NCBI GenBank assembly: GCA_036435485.1
Contig: CM071600.1
Location: 62,369,546 to 62,433,545, forward strand
From: Saposhnikovia divaricata
Taxonomy: Eukaryota > Streptophyta > Magnoliopsida > Apiales > Apiaceae
DNA: 64,000 nucleotides
Direction of reading: 5' to 3'
A program made the translations under genes and the position numbers. The notes beneath the pieces are model-generated. The model was not told the origin of the DNA and did not search any database. It was given only the letters and a program-made list of their open reading frames with translations. The first letter of the stretch is position 1. Each line of letters opens with the position of its first letter. This document shows positions 11,641 through 21,577 of this stretch, piece by piece.

Positions 11641-11788
11641 ATGAGATTCTCTTATTCTTTTGATACAATACACTGATGCATTTGATGGGGTTCATTGTGT
11701 GGTATCCATTGATTGGTCACTTTCTTGCTTTACAACTAATGCCATAGATTTTGGTATGGATACCTACTGTAGTCATGCACTATACTGG

Positions 11789-11794
11789 CAGACA
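11789..11794 (-). promoter_or_regulatory. TGTCTG auxin-response-type element
   Basis: TGTCTG on the minus strand, about 1.05 kb upstream of the HD-ZIP III start codon. In Arabidopsis, ATHB8 is activated through a TGTCTG element bound by MONOPTEROS/ARF5. A six-base word will occur by chance about once per 2 kb on both strands, so this is only suggestive. Confidence 0.25.
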
Positions 11795-11885
11795 CTGTAT
11801 TTGTAACCAGATGCTATTCTGACCAAAAAGCCCTTGGATTCTTCGTACAAGTGAAGTAATACATCATGTACCCTTTCTATTTCGG

Positions 11886-12652
11886 GTTATTGCCCTTTTT
11901 ACCCATTTTTTTAATTTTTCTCACCAAAATACCGAGATTTGTGAAATATCGCTCAAAATGATCACGGAATACGCCCATTACAGAGGAGTATCCTCGGATA
12001 CGCTTATGGGATAGGAGTATGTTGGACGTTACGTCTACAGGAAAGGAGTAAGCTGTTGGATGCACATACAGTAACGGAGTAACCGATCATGAATGCGCTT
12101 CTCACAGTCACGCAACAGGAGATACGCATCTTCAAGATGCATATCACACGTCATCACAGAGCTCTCAAACGGCGACAACAATGGCGATTCCGATGATTAA
12201 TTTCGAGCTCTTCGTCCGTCCACATCTCTGACTTTCCCATCATCTATCATATACCATTAGAATCACGTTTCGATTCTCTACATACCTATGCTAATTTTAT
12301 AATGGTTCAGTTACCGGATTTAAAACGCCAAAAACAGCGATTCAATTAACTCAAAAAACTCCGACGAGCTCGTTTCGCCCCTGCGGAGCCGGAGGTGATA
12401 AACGAAGTTCGGGAAGATGAAGTAGACGAGCTTGTGGTCATTTTATGATGTTGTAATCGTGTGGAAAGTGCCAAGAGGGAGTGCATCGAATGGAAGAGTC
12501 CAGAATGGTAAAAGTCGCCGGCCAAATAGCTTTGGTTTTTCAGGCGAATGTTAGCGTTTTCTGGCACGCTACAGTAATTCGAATACGTGTGTGGAAACGG
12601 CGTATCCCGTTGGTATTTTATGGGTAGGGAAAAATTGGATATTCTGGGCATT
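11886..12652. mobile_element. candidate non-autonomous inverted-repeat (MULE-like) element
   Basis: The left end, ATTGCCCTTTTTACCC then AATTTTTCTCACCAAAATACC and GGAATACGCC, is loosely mirrored on the opposite strand at the right end by ATGCCCAGAATATCC, AATTTTTCCC, AAAATACC and GGGATACGCC. The imperfect inverted similarity is roughly 100 bp long. The core (12050-12600) is richer in GC and CG than the flanks. A 101-codon open frame inside it (12346-12651, minus) has no recognisable domain. No target duplication was confirmed. Confidence 0.35.
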
Positions 12653-12898
12653 CTTTCTTGTATTTCCTATCCTGCCGCTATATATCGATTTGTGTTTTGT
12701 TCGTTTTTTCTTCTTTTTTTTTTTTGTTTCAAAAACAGATGCCTTCTTTTGTTCTTTTTTAATAGTAAGAAAAAAATAGAAAGATATATATGCTTTACAA
12801 ATAAATATACAGTTTAATATGCTTCATCTTCTTTTATTAAGACATAAGAAATAGTAAGTTCTTATTACATGGACTAACCTTTTTTTATTAAATACAAA

Positions 12899-13560
12899 CT
12901 AGTTTATAACCTGCGCGATACACGATTTCTTTTTCAAATATGATATAATACTTTTTTATAATAAAATTAAATTTTATCTAATTTTCTATTTTTATTAATT
13001 ATTTTAATGTTAATTTAATATATATTAGTCAAAAACTCATGTATTGTTTAGAACTAATAATATAAATTATTAATTTCAATTTATTGTTAGCGGGATTCCA
13101 ACCTTGTGTATTTATTAAACTAGCACAAATAATAAAATATTTCTTAGTGTTATATTTAACTGTTCTCATCAATTTACTAAAAATCTAACCATCGCTATTG
13201 TTTATATGGTTGAACCATTAAACCAAACAACGAACAATTATCTTCTAATTTGTTTATTATAGTTTAATATTGATATACAAATATGCTCCATCTTCATTTA
13301 ACATTTTACTAGGCAACTTAATCGTGTTTCGTGTGATTAATAAATTAGTATCTTTAGATATAAAAATTAGATAAATTAATTTTTTTTATATAAAAAAATA
13401 ATAGGTATTTTAAGTATTTACTTGTAAAAGTGATTTAAAACAATTTGCATAAATTATTAGTTGGAATAATTCTCCCATTCTATATCAAGAATTTTTATAA
13501 TATTAAAAATATCATTAATATAAAAATAGAAATTACAATACGAACATAATTTTTATGATA

Positions 13561-13610
<50 letters not shown>

Positions 13611-14278
13611 ACTAAATAACGTTTTTTAAAACCGACACCTCTCTCATAACATACATGCTTATGCATCCACAGTAATAGTATAAGAATTTAGATAATTTGA
13701 ATATTGATTTTTTTTACACAGAATAACGAAACAACGCGTGTATAATATTTTTATCATCGACCGATAAAATAGTTGAATTTATTATGTGCAAAAGTAAAAA
13801 AAAAATGTCAATATCATTTGTACACTAATTCTAGATTTTAACCAAGAGATCTATATACTTCTATAACTTATAAGGATTTCCAATGATAAAAAAATTGTTT
13901 GGGAAGTTAAGATCGTATGTACTATAATCTTGAAAATAAATTGCAACGATCTTAAATATGGAATAAAAAATAACGTAATGAGAACAATTTTAAATCGTCA
14001 ATTTACCTACAAATAATCTTAATTTTGTACATATAATTAATATTTTACATTGAAATAATAAATATAATGTTCAAATAAAGTTTGGTAATCTTTTATATGT
14101 ATAATATGAAGTAAATTTAATATATATTTATATATAATATGTGTAATTAATGTCTAGATAAGATGTTAAATTAATGCATTAAAAGAAATTTAAAAAAATT
14201 AAAAAATTGAAAATTTAAGAAAAATATTTAAATGCGTTTCCAATCTTCCGACATTATAATATTATATAAATATATAGA
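12899..14278 (-). mobile_element. non-autonomous Helitron, 1.38 kb
   Basis: Read on the minus strand it starts TCTATATATTTATATAATA (after A) and ends with a decayed hairpin around CGTGTATCGCGC, then TTATAAA and CTAG before T. These are Helitron-type ends at an A/T target. The interior is very AT-rich with no ORF. The hairpin is imperfect, so the copy is older than the one at 1124-1811. Confidence 0.5.
13567..13607. repeat. (AT)n microsatellite
   Basis: About 20 AT units inside the Helitron at 12899-14278. Confidence 0.9.
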
Positions 14279-15141
14279 TTAATCGAGGTCAAACTCTTCA
14301 CATCTCGTAAAAAAAGGAGTAATTATTATTATTAGGCAAAGGCTTCGGTTTTCTGTTAAATGTACTTACAATTTATTGCAAAATAGAAAAATGTAATCTT
14401 ATTTAGGATGAGCGTAGACATGTAGTATATTTGAATCTATAAATTTAGTTATTTTTATAAAAGTGTTGTCGTAAAACAAATTAATTAATGGTTTCTTCGT
14501 TCCATTTAATTGTTTATATTTTTCATTTTAAGGTATATTTTAAGGATGATTCCATAATTTATTTTTAATTTTTTTTTAATAAAAATTTTAATGTTTATAA
14601 TTAAATATAAGAAAAGAATATTTTAAATTATGTAACTATTTTTAAAATGTGTGCCAAATATTTATTGAAAAATATTAACAATTGGGAAGTAAAATTTTAT
14701 AATACAATGTTGGGGAGAAAGATGGTGGGGGAGGAAATCAAGGCATGGGAAATGGGAAGGGCCGAAGGGGGGTTGCGTGGGTCACTCGCAACACAACACA
14801 GCGCAAGAGCCGGACATCATGATTGAGATTTCTGCATGCGCACTCCCTTTTCGTTCTCATATTCTTCTTTTACCCTCCACATATTTATTTGACATTTTTA
14901 TATTGTTTAATCTAATACTTATTATGTTAGAGCTTCTCCTTTGTCAAAAAAAAATTTGTTAGAACATCTTCAAAATATATTTATTTTAATTTTTATAAAT
15001 AATATAAATTATCGATTTTTAATAATTTAATGGGCACTTATCTTCAATAATTTTCTTTTTGTTGATTCTGTAATCAAGTTTTTATTATTAACATTTCGAA
15101 TTATAAAGAATAGTTGCTGAAGATGAAAATCTAAAGAATAG
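14279..15141. other. AT-rich intergenic DNA
   Basis: No gene seen. A short GC-richer patch at 14705-14860 (GGTGGGGGAGG, GGGTCACTCGC) stands out, but I could not tie it to a gene or known repeat. Confidence 0.45.
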
Positions 15142-15930
15142 TTGTTGGATTTGACAGTCACCGAGGAGGTGGACATCTATGTTTATTGTCATCAGAAAGG
15201 GTCATACAAAACCTCACTTAACTTCTTTGAATATAAAAAGATGTCAGAGTTGTGGATTCTATTGAATAAGGTATGCAGAATGTCAAAACTTAATGAAGTA
15301 TTTCGTGAAAAAATTAAGAAATTTGCTTATAAGGTCGGTCTAGAAGTCATTCATTTCAAGTTAAGTTTCTTAAGGGTAACACACTTCGATCTTTCACCCT
15401 TGATTCAAAATCGATCAAAGATTATCCTGTTAGACATCTGGTGTGGATGGAGAACATGCTAAGGATAACTGGGTTTGCTACTGAAGAGAACATTGAAGTT
15501 GTTGATTTCATTCAAATTTATTGCTTAGAGAACATTACAAGATATAATCATGAAGAATAAGTTGAAGAAAGTTAGAGTTCAACCAGTCAAACCAGTGGGT
15601 CAAGCATCAGAAAGGGATCGTGTCTATGATCATGACTTGCTAAGTACTATGGAAGAATCTAAAGAAGGTGAGATACAAGATCAAGGCACATCTAAATAAA
15701 GATCAGCTCTCAATGTAATATGCTTAGAGATTAGGTAGATCAAAATAGGAAAAATGTAATCATACGTTCAGTCTAGAGGAACATCTATCTTGTATTTATC
15801 TTTATTGTTTGATTCTGGACCAGAATTTTTACATTATTTACTTTGCACTTAAAGTTTTATCTTTTTTCTTATTTAATTGAGTTAGTTGAGTTATTCTCTA
15901 AGAATTTGCTTGTTATTGTCTAACAAACAA
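15142..15930 (+). pseudogene. decayed 3' internal end of a plus-strand Copia element
   Basis: Broken open frames (15142-15462, continued in another frame by WMENMLRITGF and following residues) lead up to a polypurine tract and LTR. By position this corresponds to the region downstream of RNase H, where E1 has its third ORF. I recognise no domain. Stops and frame changes show it is not functional. Confidence 0.4.
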
Positions 15931-15942
15931 ATAGGGGGAGAT
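15931..15942 (+). other. polypurine tract of the plus-strand Copia element
   Basis: ATAGGGGGAGAT lies directly before the LTR start TGAAAGG. It would prime plus-strand synthesis during reverse transcription. Its presence shows that the sequence to its left is the 3' internal end of an element. Confidence 0.7.
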
Positions 15943-16566
15943 TGAAAGGTATATAACATAGCCTATTTGTATGCTTCGAGGATTCGACTCAATTTAAACA
16001 AGGATGTAGTAAGTAAATAATATATAAACTATCATAGAAATCTCAGATAGTATTATCTGTCAAAGAAAAAAGATTAAAGTCAATCTACAGACTTGAAGAA
16101 TTACTGCATTGAAAGAAGTTCAGTCATCTGATCAAGCCTCAATGATGTAATCAAGAAAGTGAATTTATTTACAGTGATAGAAGAAGTACAGACAGAGTAC
16201 AAAAAGGTTTATACAGGGATTATGCAAGAAAAGAACCACAGCTTAAAGTCAAAAATGAAAAACAGTCATTGGAGTTAGTCTTTCATGAATCAGAAAATGC
16301 ATCAAGCATAAACAAATAATTCAGTGGAAGCTCTTCATTTTTTTCAGTGGTTTAAAGTAAAGATTTGGCTATCAAAGAATTTATATTAATTCTCTTTTAA
16401 TTAATTAAATCATTTAGTTAATTTTAATTAATAAATTGATTCCATTAGAATTAATTTATTCATTAAATTAATTATTAGATTAACTAAATCAGAATTATTA
16501 TATTTATCTAGATACTATCTAAATTGATTAAAGACTATCTATTAACTCTAGTTTGACTATCAAGGA

Positions 16567-16711
16567 TAGTCATACCGATAATCTAATTAGTCAATAGTCT
16601 ATTCAGCCTTTCAGAATTAGTCATACCGATTGTCTGCAGGTTTAGTAGTCATGCTGGATAGTTTGAAAGTGCTCAATAGTCATACCGATTGTCTGATAAT
16701 CATACCGAGAA
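16567..16711 (+). repeat. short dispersed repeat word TCATACCGA in the Copia LTR
   Basis: Copies of (A)TCATACCGA lie near 16570, 16621, 16680 and 16700; the middle two extend to AGTCATACCGATTGTCTG. They are spaced 20-60 bp apart in the same orientation. The arrangement resembles the different motif cluster in the E1 LTRs. Confidence 0.75.
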
Positions 16712-16894
16712 GATCTTTTGGTGATAGTCTATTGGATAGTCTGAAGTTAATCATTGGTGAGTTATGATTTAAGAAATGTACAGAAACCTGCGGCCAAAAA
16801 TTCACTAGTCCAATTATAAAAGATAAAGGCAGGAGATATTATTCACTTCACGTGGACTTTTCTACAAACACACAGAGACATCAACTCAGAATCA

Positions 16895-16898
<4 letters not shown>

Positions 16899-16937
<39 letters not shown>
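16899..16937. repeat. (CT)n microsatellite
   Basis: About 19 CT units in the Copia LTR. Confidence 0.9.
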
Positions 16938-16940
<3 letters not shown>

Positions 16941-17354
16941 CAAAGCCAAGAAACCAGAGACATAAAAGCTTTTGCAGGAATTCATTTCTAGGTTATTGTA
17001 ATATCTGAACCATTAGAACTTGATTTCTTGTACTTGTTGAACTTACTAGCGGATAAATATCCCTAGTTTATATCTTGAACTGCTTTTTAGCATTCGGACT
17101 TTTAATCAGAAATATAGAAAATTTTATTTTGAATTTATTATAATTTGTTTTTATCAATGAGATATTGAACCTTTGAACTCTGTACTGTATTTGTAACAAC
17201 CTCTCAAGTTTATATTATTTAACTTAAATCTTGTTTCATTAATTCCGCATCTAATTTGTTCTTAACTAATATTAAAATCAACCAGACAAATTTCGATTAA
17301 ATAGTACCGTTTGTATTCAGCTCCCCCTTCTACAAATATACAGAACCTAACAAT

Positions 17355-17367
17355 TGGTATCCGAGCC
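17355..17367 (+). other. primer binding site, initiator tRNA-Met type
   Basis: TGGTATCCGAGCC starts three bases after the LTR end. It matches the TGGTATCAGAGC site complementary to the 3' end of initiator tRNA-Met, with one difference. Confidence 0.75.
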
Positions 17368-17450
17368 GTTTGATTGACATAAAAATCAAGATCCTTACCC
17401 TTGTGTATTACAAACAAAGCTCGAATTTTTAACTCTCTTAAAAATTCTCA

Positions 17451-18830
17451 ATGACTACCCAAAGAGTTAGTAGTGTAAAGATTCCTATGTTTGATAGGGA
17501 TAATTATGTACTGTGGAAGAAGAAGATGACCCTATTTCTTCAAGTGGCCAATCCAAAGTATATCGGGGTACTGAAGAATTTTCAAAAAGTTCCAATGGTT
17601 ATTGAACTGGAACATACTGAGAATGATTTTGTTATTCCTGCAAGGACTTATGTCAAAGATCCTAAAAATTATACTTCTGATGAAAAAGAGGATGCTTCTT
17701 TTGACATAAATCTACAACTCATTTTAGTTGAGTCCTTAGATCCCATAATGTATAACCATGTGGTTAATGGTCAAGATGCAAGACATATATGGGAGACAAT
17801 TGAAACAATCAATGAAGGGACTGAGGAAGTACGAGAGAATAAACTGGTAATCCTGACATCTGAGTATGAACATTTCAGGTCTACACCAGGAGAATGTATC
17901 TCTGAGGTTTTTGAGAGGTACAACAAGTTGATTAGTAATCTAAACTTGAATGGTAAGTTATATACTATCAGAGAAATAAACAAGAAGTTCCTGCTGACAC
18001 TTCCACCACATCTAGAACATAGGATAACATCCATCAGAGAGTCAAGGGACATGATTGAAGTTTCACTTGAAAGACTCTATGATGTTCTTAAGACCTATGA
18101 ACTAGAACAGATGCAATAGAAGGAGATCTATGGCAAGGGAAGAGTGGTTAGTACATCTACTGTACTGGTTGTTGAAGGTTCGGAAAAGATAGAAGCTAAG
18201 GTTGTTCAATCATACAGCTCTGACAAGGATGAGATTATAGCTAAGTATGGCTGCGAGTAAGGGTGACGGTGACTTTTATTCTATGGAGGAGCTAGAGCAG
18301 TTAGAAGATGAGTCTATGGCACTGGTTGTAAAGAGGTTTGGTAACTTTAGATTCAGAAGGAATCCCAACATCAAATACAAGTCCACTTGCAATGGATTTC
18401 AGAGAGGAGGTTCTTCATCCTCTAATAGCTCAAGGGGTGGCTATAAAATTGAGATGGTGGATAGAAGCAAGATTTGTTGCTTCAATTGCAATGAGATGGG
18501 ATAATTTGCAATCGAGTGTCAAAAATCTAAGCAAGTGAAGAAAAAGGAGTATGCACCTCAAAAGAAGAAGAATGGTAAAGCTTATGTAGCTAAAGGAAGG
18601 TGTTGGGATGATTCAGAAAGTGATATAGAAGAAGTTGGCAATCTGGCACTTATGGCATTGTCAGACACCACTTATGATCCTAACTCACAGGTAACCTTCA
18701 CTGACACTAAAATGATTTATCATCTTAGTGGTACCTTAGACTTTGCACGTAAAGAAAAGGATACAATAATTCTTGAGAACACTAATCTTGAAAAAGAAGT
18801 TAAGAATTAAAAACTGTGTATGTTAATCAG
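17451..18830 (+). pseudogene. Copia gag pseudogene, truncated by E0
   Basis: The first open part (17451-18119, 222 codons) starts MTTQRVSSVKIPMFDRDNY and matches the Copia gag (UBN2/DUF4219) region, aligning by eye with E1 gag (GTEEVRENK, LERLYDVLKTYELE). A TAG follows, then a frame change. The second part (18247-18504) ends inside a zinc knuckle: CCFNCNEMG is followed by TAA where the histidine codon of the CX2CX4HX4C motif should be. The third part (18535-18810) continues to an acidic region. The element stops at 18830, where the E0 LTR begins. It cannot make a working capsid protein. Confidence 0.8.
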
Positions 18831-20385
18831 TGTTGGTCCTGGGGAGTATTGCAGAAGGGGGGTTCAATGCAATACTGATAAATTCTAATCTTTATTTCAA
18901 CAACACTAATAAAGATTGTAACTTATTAGTAGAAAAATGCAAACACAAATAGAATGACACAAGTAATTCACAAAATAAATGTTTTATTTATTTTGCAAAG
19001 GTTTTGCTACAACCTTGAGAAAAATGTTTCTCAAGCTTCGAGTTTTCGAGAGATACAGAGATGTTGTATGTGTTGTGTGTGTTGTTTCATATAGAATGAT
19101 AGTTGAATCTACATATATCTCACTTTTCTCTACCATCACTATCTACATGGGTTGTGGAGCTGCTATCATTTTCAAGTGACGGCTCCTTGCAATTTGCATA
19201 CCCATGTGACTTACCTAAATTGTTATACAATATATCTTATCAGTACATAAAATCGATATGCTTATAAATCGATACAATTGAACAAATATGCTTACATTTT
19301 TTCCAAATAATTACACTTTAATTAAAATTAATTTGTATATACTGCTTTAACCCATATGCTTATAAATAGATACAATTGAACAAATATTTAGATATCCCTT
19401 TTTTCCATTTATTTAATTTATAATTTAATTAAATTTAGAATTGAAAATATCCATTTATTTTACATGCTAATAAATCGGTAAAAGCAAACAAATATTTAAA
19501 AAATATCAAGTTTTTGAATATTAATTTTTTGAATGATTATAATTTAAATTAAAAAAAACATAATCTTTTAAAAAAAAATTTCGTTAGATATTTTTTGAAT
19601 ATTTAATTTTTTTTCAATCAGTGACCTAACTGAAAATTAGCACATAGTTCAGTGACCTAACCGTAAATGTGCTGTCTTATAACGGAGAACCGTTAAAAGT
19701 CAACATAATTTAACGGTCATGCAAATTTTTTTAAATTTAGTATTGTGATTGCAAGCTAATTGTAACTTCATGATGCGATTGAAAGTTTTTTTTAACTTCA
19801 TGACCTTCTTGCAAGTTACTAGTGACTTCGATGACCAATTAGCTATTTTACCCCATTTTCAAGTGACAGCTCCTTACAATTTACATACCCATGTGACTTA
19901 CCTATATTGCTATACAATACATCTTATCAGTACATAAAAAGTAACCTAGATATTTTCCATTTTAAACTTACACAATTCAGGTAGATGTTGATTTGCCATA
20001 CCCTCGAATTGATAAGTTCCATCTTGTGATCTCTCAAGCTTCTGTCATAGTGTTTACAGGTCTGCTACAATATTGGGATACTGCAGCACGCCTGCATCTT
20101 GAACTTCCAATCTGTCACAGGTTTGACTTGGAAATCCCCAATTCAAATAGATTCCTTTGAGACAGTATCCTATGCCACCAGGCCTGCTGTCAAGTGAATG
20201 TGCGTTGGTTGACAGTATGAATTCTCCGCAGATGTTGCTGTCAAGAATTCCAGACTTGCTGTCGAGATACATATATGAAAGTTGTTGTCTCAAAGCTTCC
20301 GCCAATGTTGCTGTCAGATGTAGCCTTCTGTCAAGACCTGCAACATGCTGTCTTCTTGTAACCTTACTATCAATGCCATGACAGT
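18831..20385 (-). mobile_element. E0: LTR of the host Copia-type element, left part
   Basis: Begins TGTTGGTCC and shortly after has GCAGAAGGGGGGTTCAATGC, the counterpart of the E1 LTR AGAAGG-run-TTGAATAC, in the same minus-strand orientation. The region near the E1 insertion carries many CTGTCA/TGACAG words. It is broken at 20385 by E1 (TSD acagt 20381-20385 and 33414-33418) and resumes at 33414. No clean LTR end or polypurine tract was found on the right part, so the border between LTR and internal region (about 33500-33600) is uncertain. Confidence 0.6.
19168..19939. repeat. 85-bp direct duplication 600 bp apart in the E0 LTR
   Basis: 19168-19252 and 19855-19939 both start ATTTTCAAGTGAC and end CAGTACATAAAA, with 6 differences by eye (about 93% identity). 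The 602 bp between them is AT-rich, with a smaller internal repeat (ATATGCTTATAAATNGATAC near 19258 and 19353). Either a partial tandem duplication or an insertion with long flanking duplications explains it. Confidence 0.75.
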
Positions 20386-21399
20386 TGTTATTCCCAGATT
20401 ACACACTTGTATAATTGTAGAAGGGGGGGGGGTTGAATACAATTCTTGATATTTATAAATTTCTGATAAGAACTTGAGAAACTTATGAAGAGATAATTGC
20501 AATGTAAGATTTAAACACAAACACATATAAAATCAGGTGGTTAATATGCACCACCTGAAGCTTTTATTTGAAGAAAACTCTGTGATACAAAATGTACACA
20601 GCTGCCGTTTTACAACTCTTTGCTTCTAAAGATATTCAAGAAACCCTAAGCAAATATGTCTGTTTTCTTAACTTACAAAGAGTTGCTACACTTGGTTATA
20701 TATCCCAAGTTTTACAAGTACTACTGGAATAAGATAATACTAATCTAATTCTAGTTGACTTGCTACTACACTCCAAATACACATGTAGCCGAAAGGTTGT
20801 CCTTGTGTTCAGACATGTCTCCTGCACCTTTCTTGTATTCATAGTGTAAGTGGAATGCTTCTTTCTTCTGTGTTTCCAAAGTATGGCTGCCATACTGCTT
20901 TTTGTATCTACTTTCAACTCATGTGATCTGTCAGTCAAACATGTCCTTATCAACTGCTAATCTCCAGCTAATCATAGAAATCAGTGTCAATGATTATCCG
21001 TTGATGATGTACACTGACATTCGTTGATGATGTATAGAGCAGTATCCGTTGATATTGGGACTTGAGCTGTATCCGTTGATAGAGTGGATTTGAGTTGTAT
21101 CCGTTGATAGAGTTTAGTCTTCATCCGTTGATACACTTTCACTTAGACAGAATTACATAGCATAGCTTATTTACAATTGGCTACCCTATTCTGCCTATCC
21201 GTTGATAGTCAACATGACTGTGGATAAAAACACTATCAACTGATAACATAGAGATACTGCAGTGTGCTACAAAACCTCATCCGTTGATGAGCTACCTGTC
21301 AACGGATAGAGTTATAAATCCTCATCCGTTGACAGCTACAAAACCTTAAACAATTTGATTGATTGTGAAGTTATCATCAAGTACAACATATTCCTAACA
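20386..21399 (-). repeat. E1 3' LTR (left copy)
   Basis: Reads TGTTATTCCC to TATTCCTAACA on the plus strand. It contains nine exact TCCGTTGA/TCAACGGA words plus one mutated copy (20995-21334). It is followed at 21400 by the polypurine tract. Confidence 0.95.
20995..21334. repeat. TATCCGTTGAT motif cluster, E1 left LTR
   Basis: Nine exact copies of the core TCCGTTGA or its complement within 340 bp, plus one TTCGTTGA that is intact in the other LTR. Spacing is irregular (20-110 bp), so this is not a simple tandem array. Confidence 0.95.
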
Positions 21400-21411
21400 A
21401 TCTCCCCCAAT
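21400..21411 (-). other. E1 polypurine tract
   Basis: Minus strand ATTGGGGGAGAT, directly abutting the 3' LTR start TGTTAGG. Confidence 0.85.
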
Positions 21412-21577
21412 TTATACTTGATGGCAATAAAGCATAAATTCAGGACCTTGATGATAACAAAACATTCCTAAAGATATATAAAGAACAATACATAAATTGT
21501 ATTAAGCTACAATAATTAAAAACTGAAAGTTTGAGAAATTTACAGAGAAGTGCTCCTCTAGACTGAGCAGATTAGGA

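Larger units (their letters stand above)
15943..17352 (+). mobile_element. Copia LTR flanked by a 3' internal end and a 5' internal start
   Basis: The LTR of about 1,410 bp starts TGAAAGG right after a polypurine tract and ends CCTAACA right before a primer binding site. It therefore acts as a 3' LTR for sequence on its left and a 5' LTR for gag on its right. No second LTR copy is visible in the window. It contains repeated TCATACCGAT words and a CT microsatellite. Confidence 0.65.

Noticed and set aside
12346..12651. 101-codon minus-strand ORF
   Set aside because: It lies within a candidate transposon and has a low-complexity Ser/Thr stretch; no family recognised.
20995..21334. CRISPR-like array of short repeats
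   Set aside because: Repeats are 8-11 bp, in both orientations and irregularly spaced, in a plant retrotransposon; nothing supports CRISPR.
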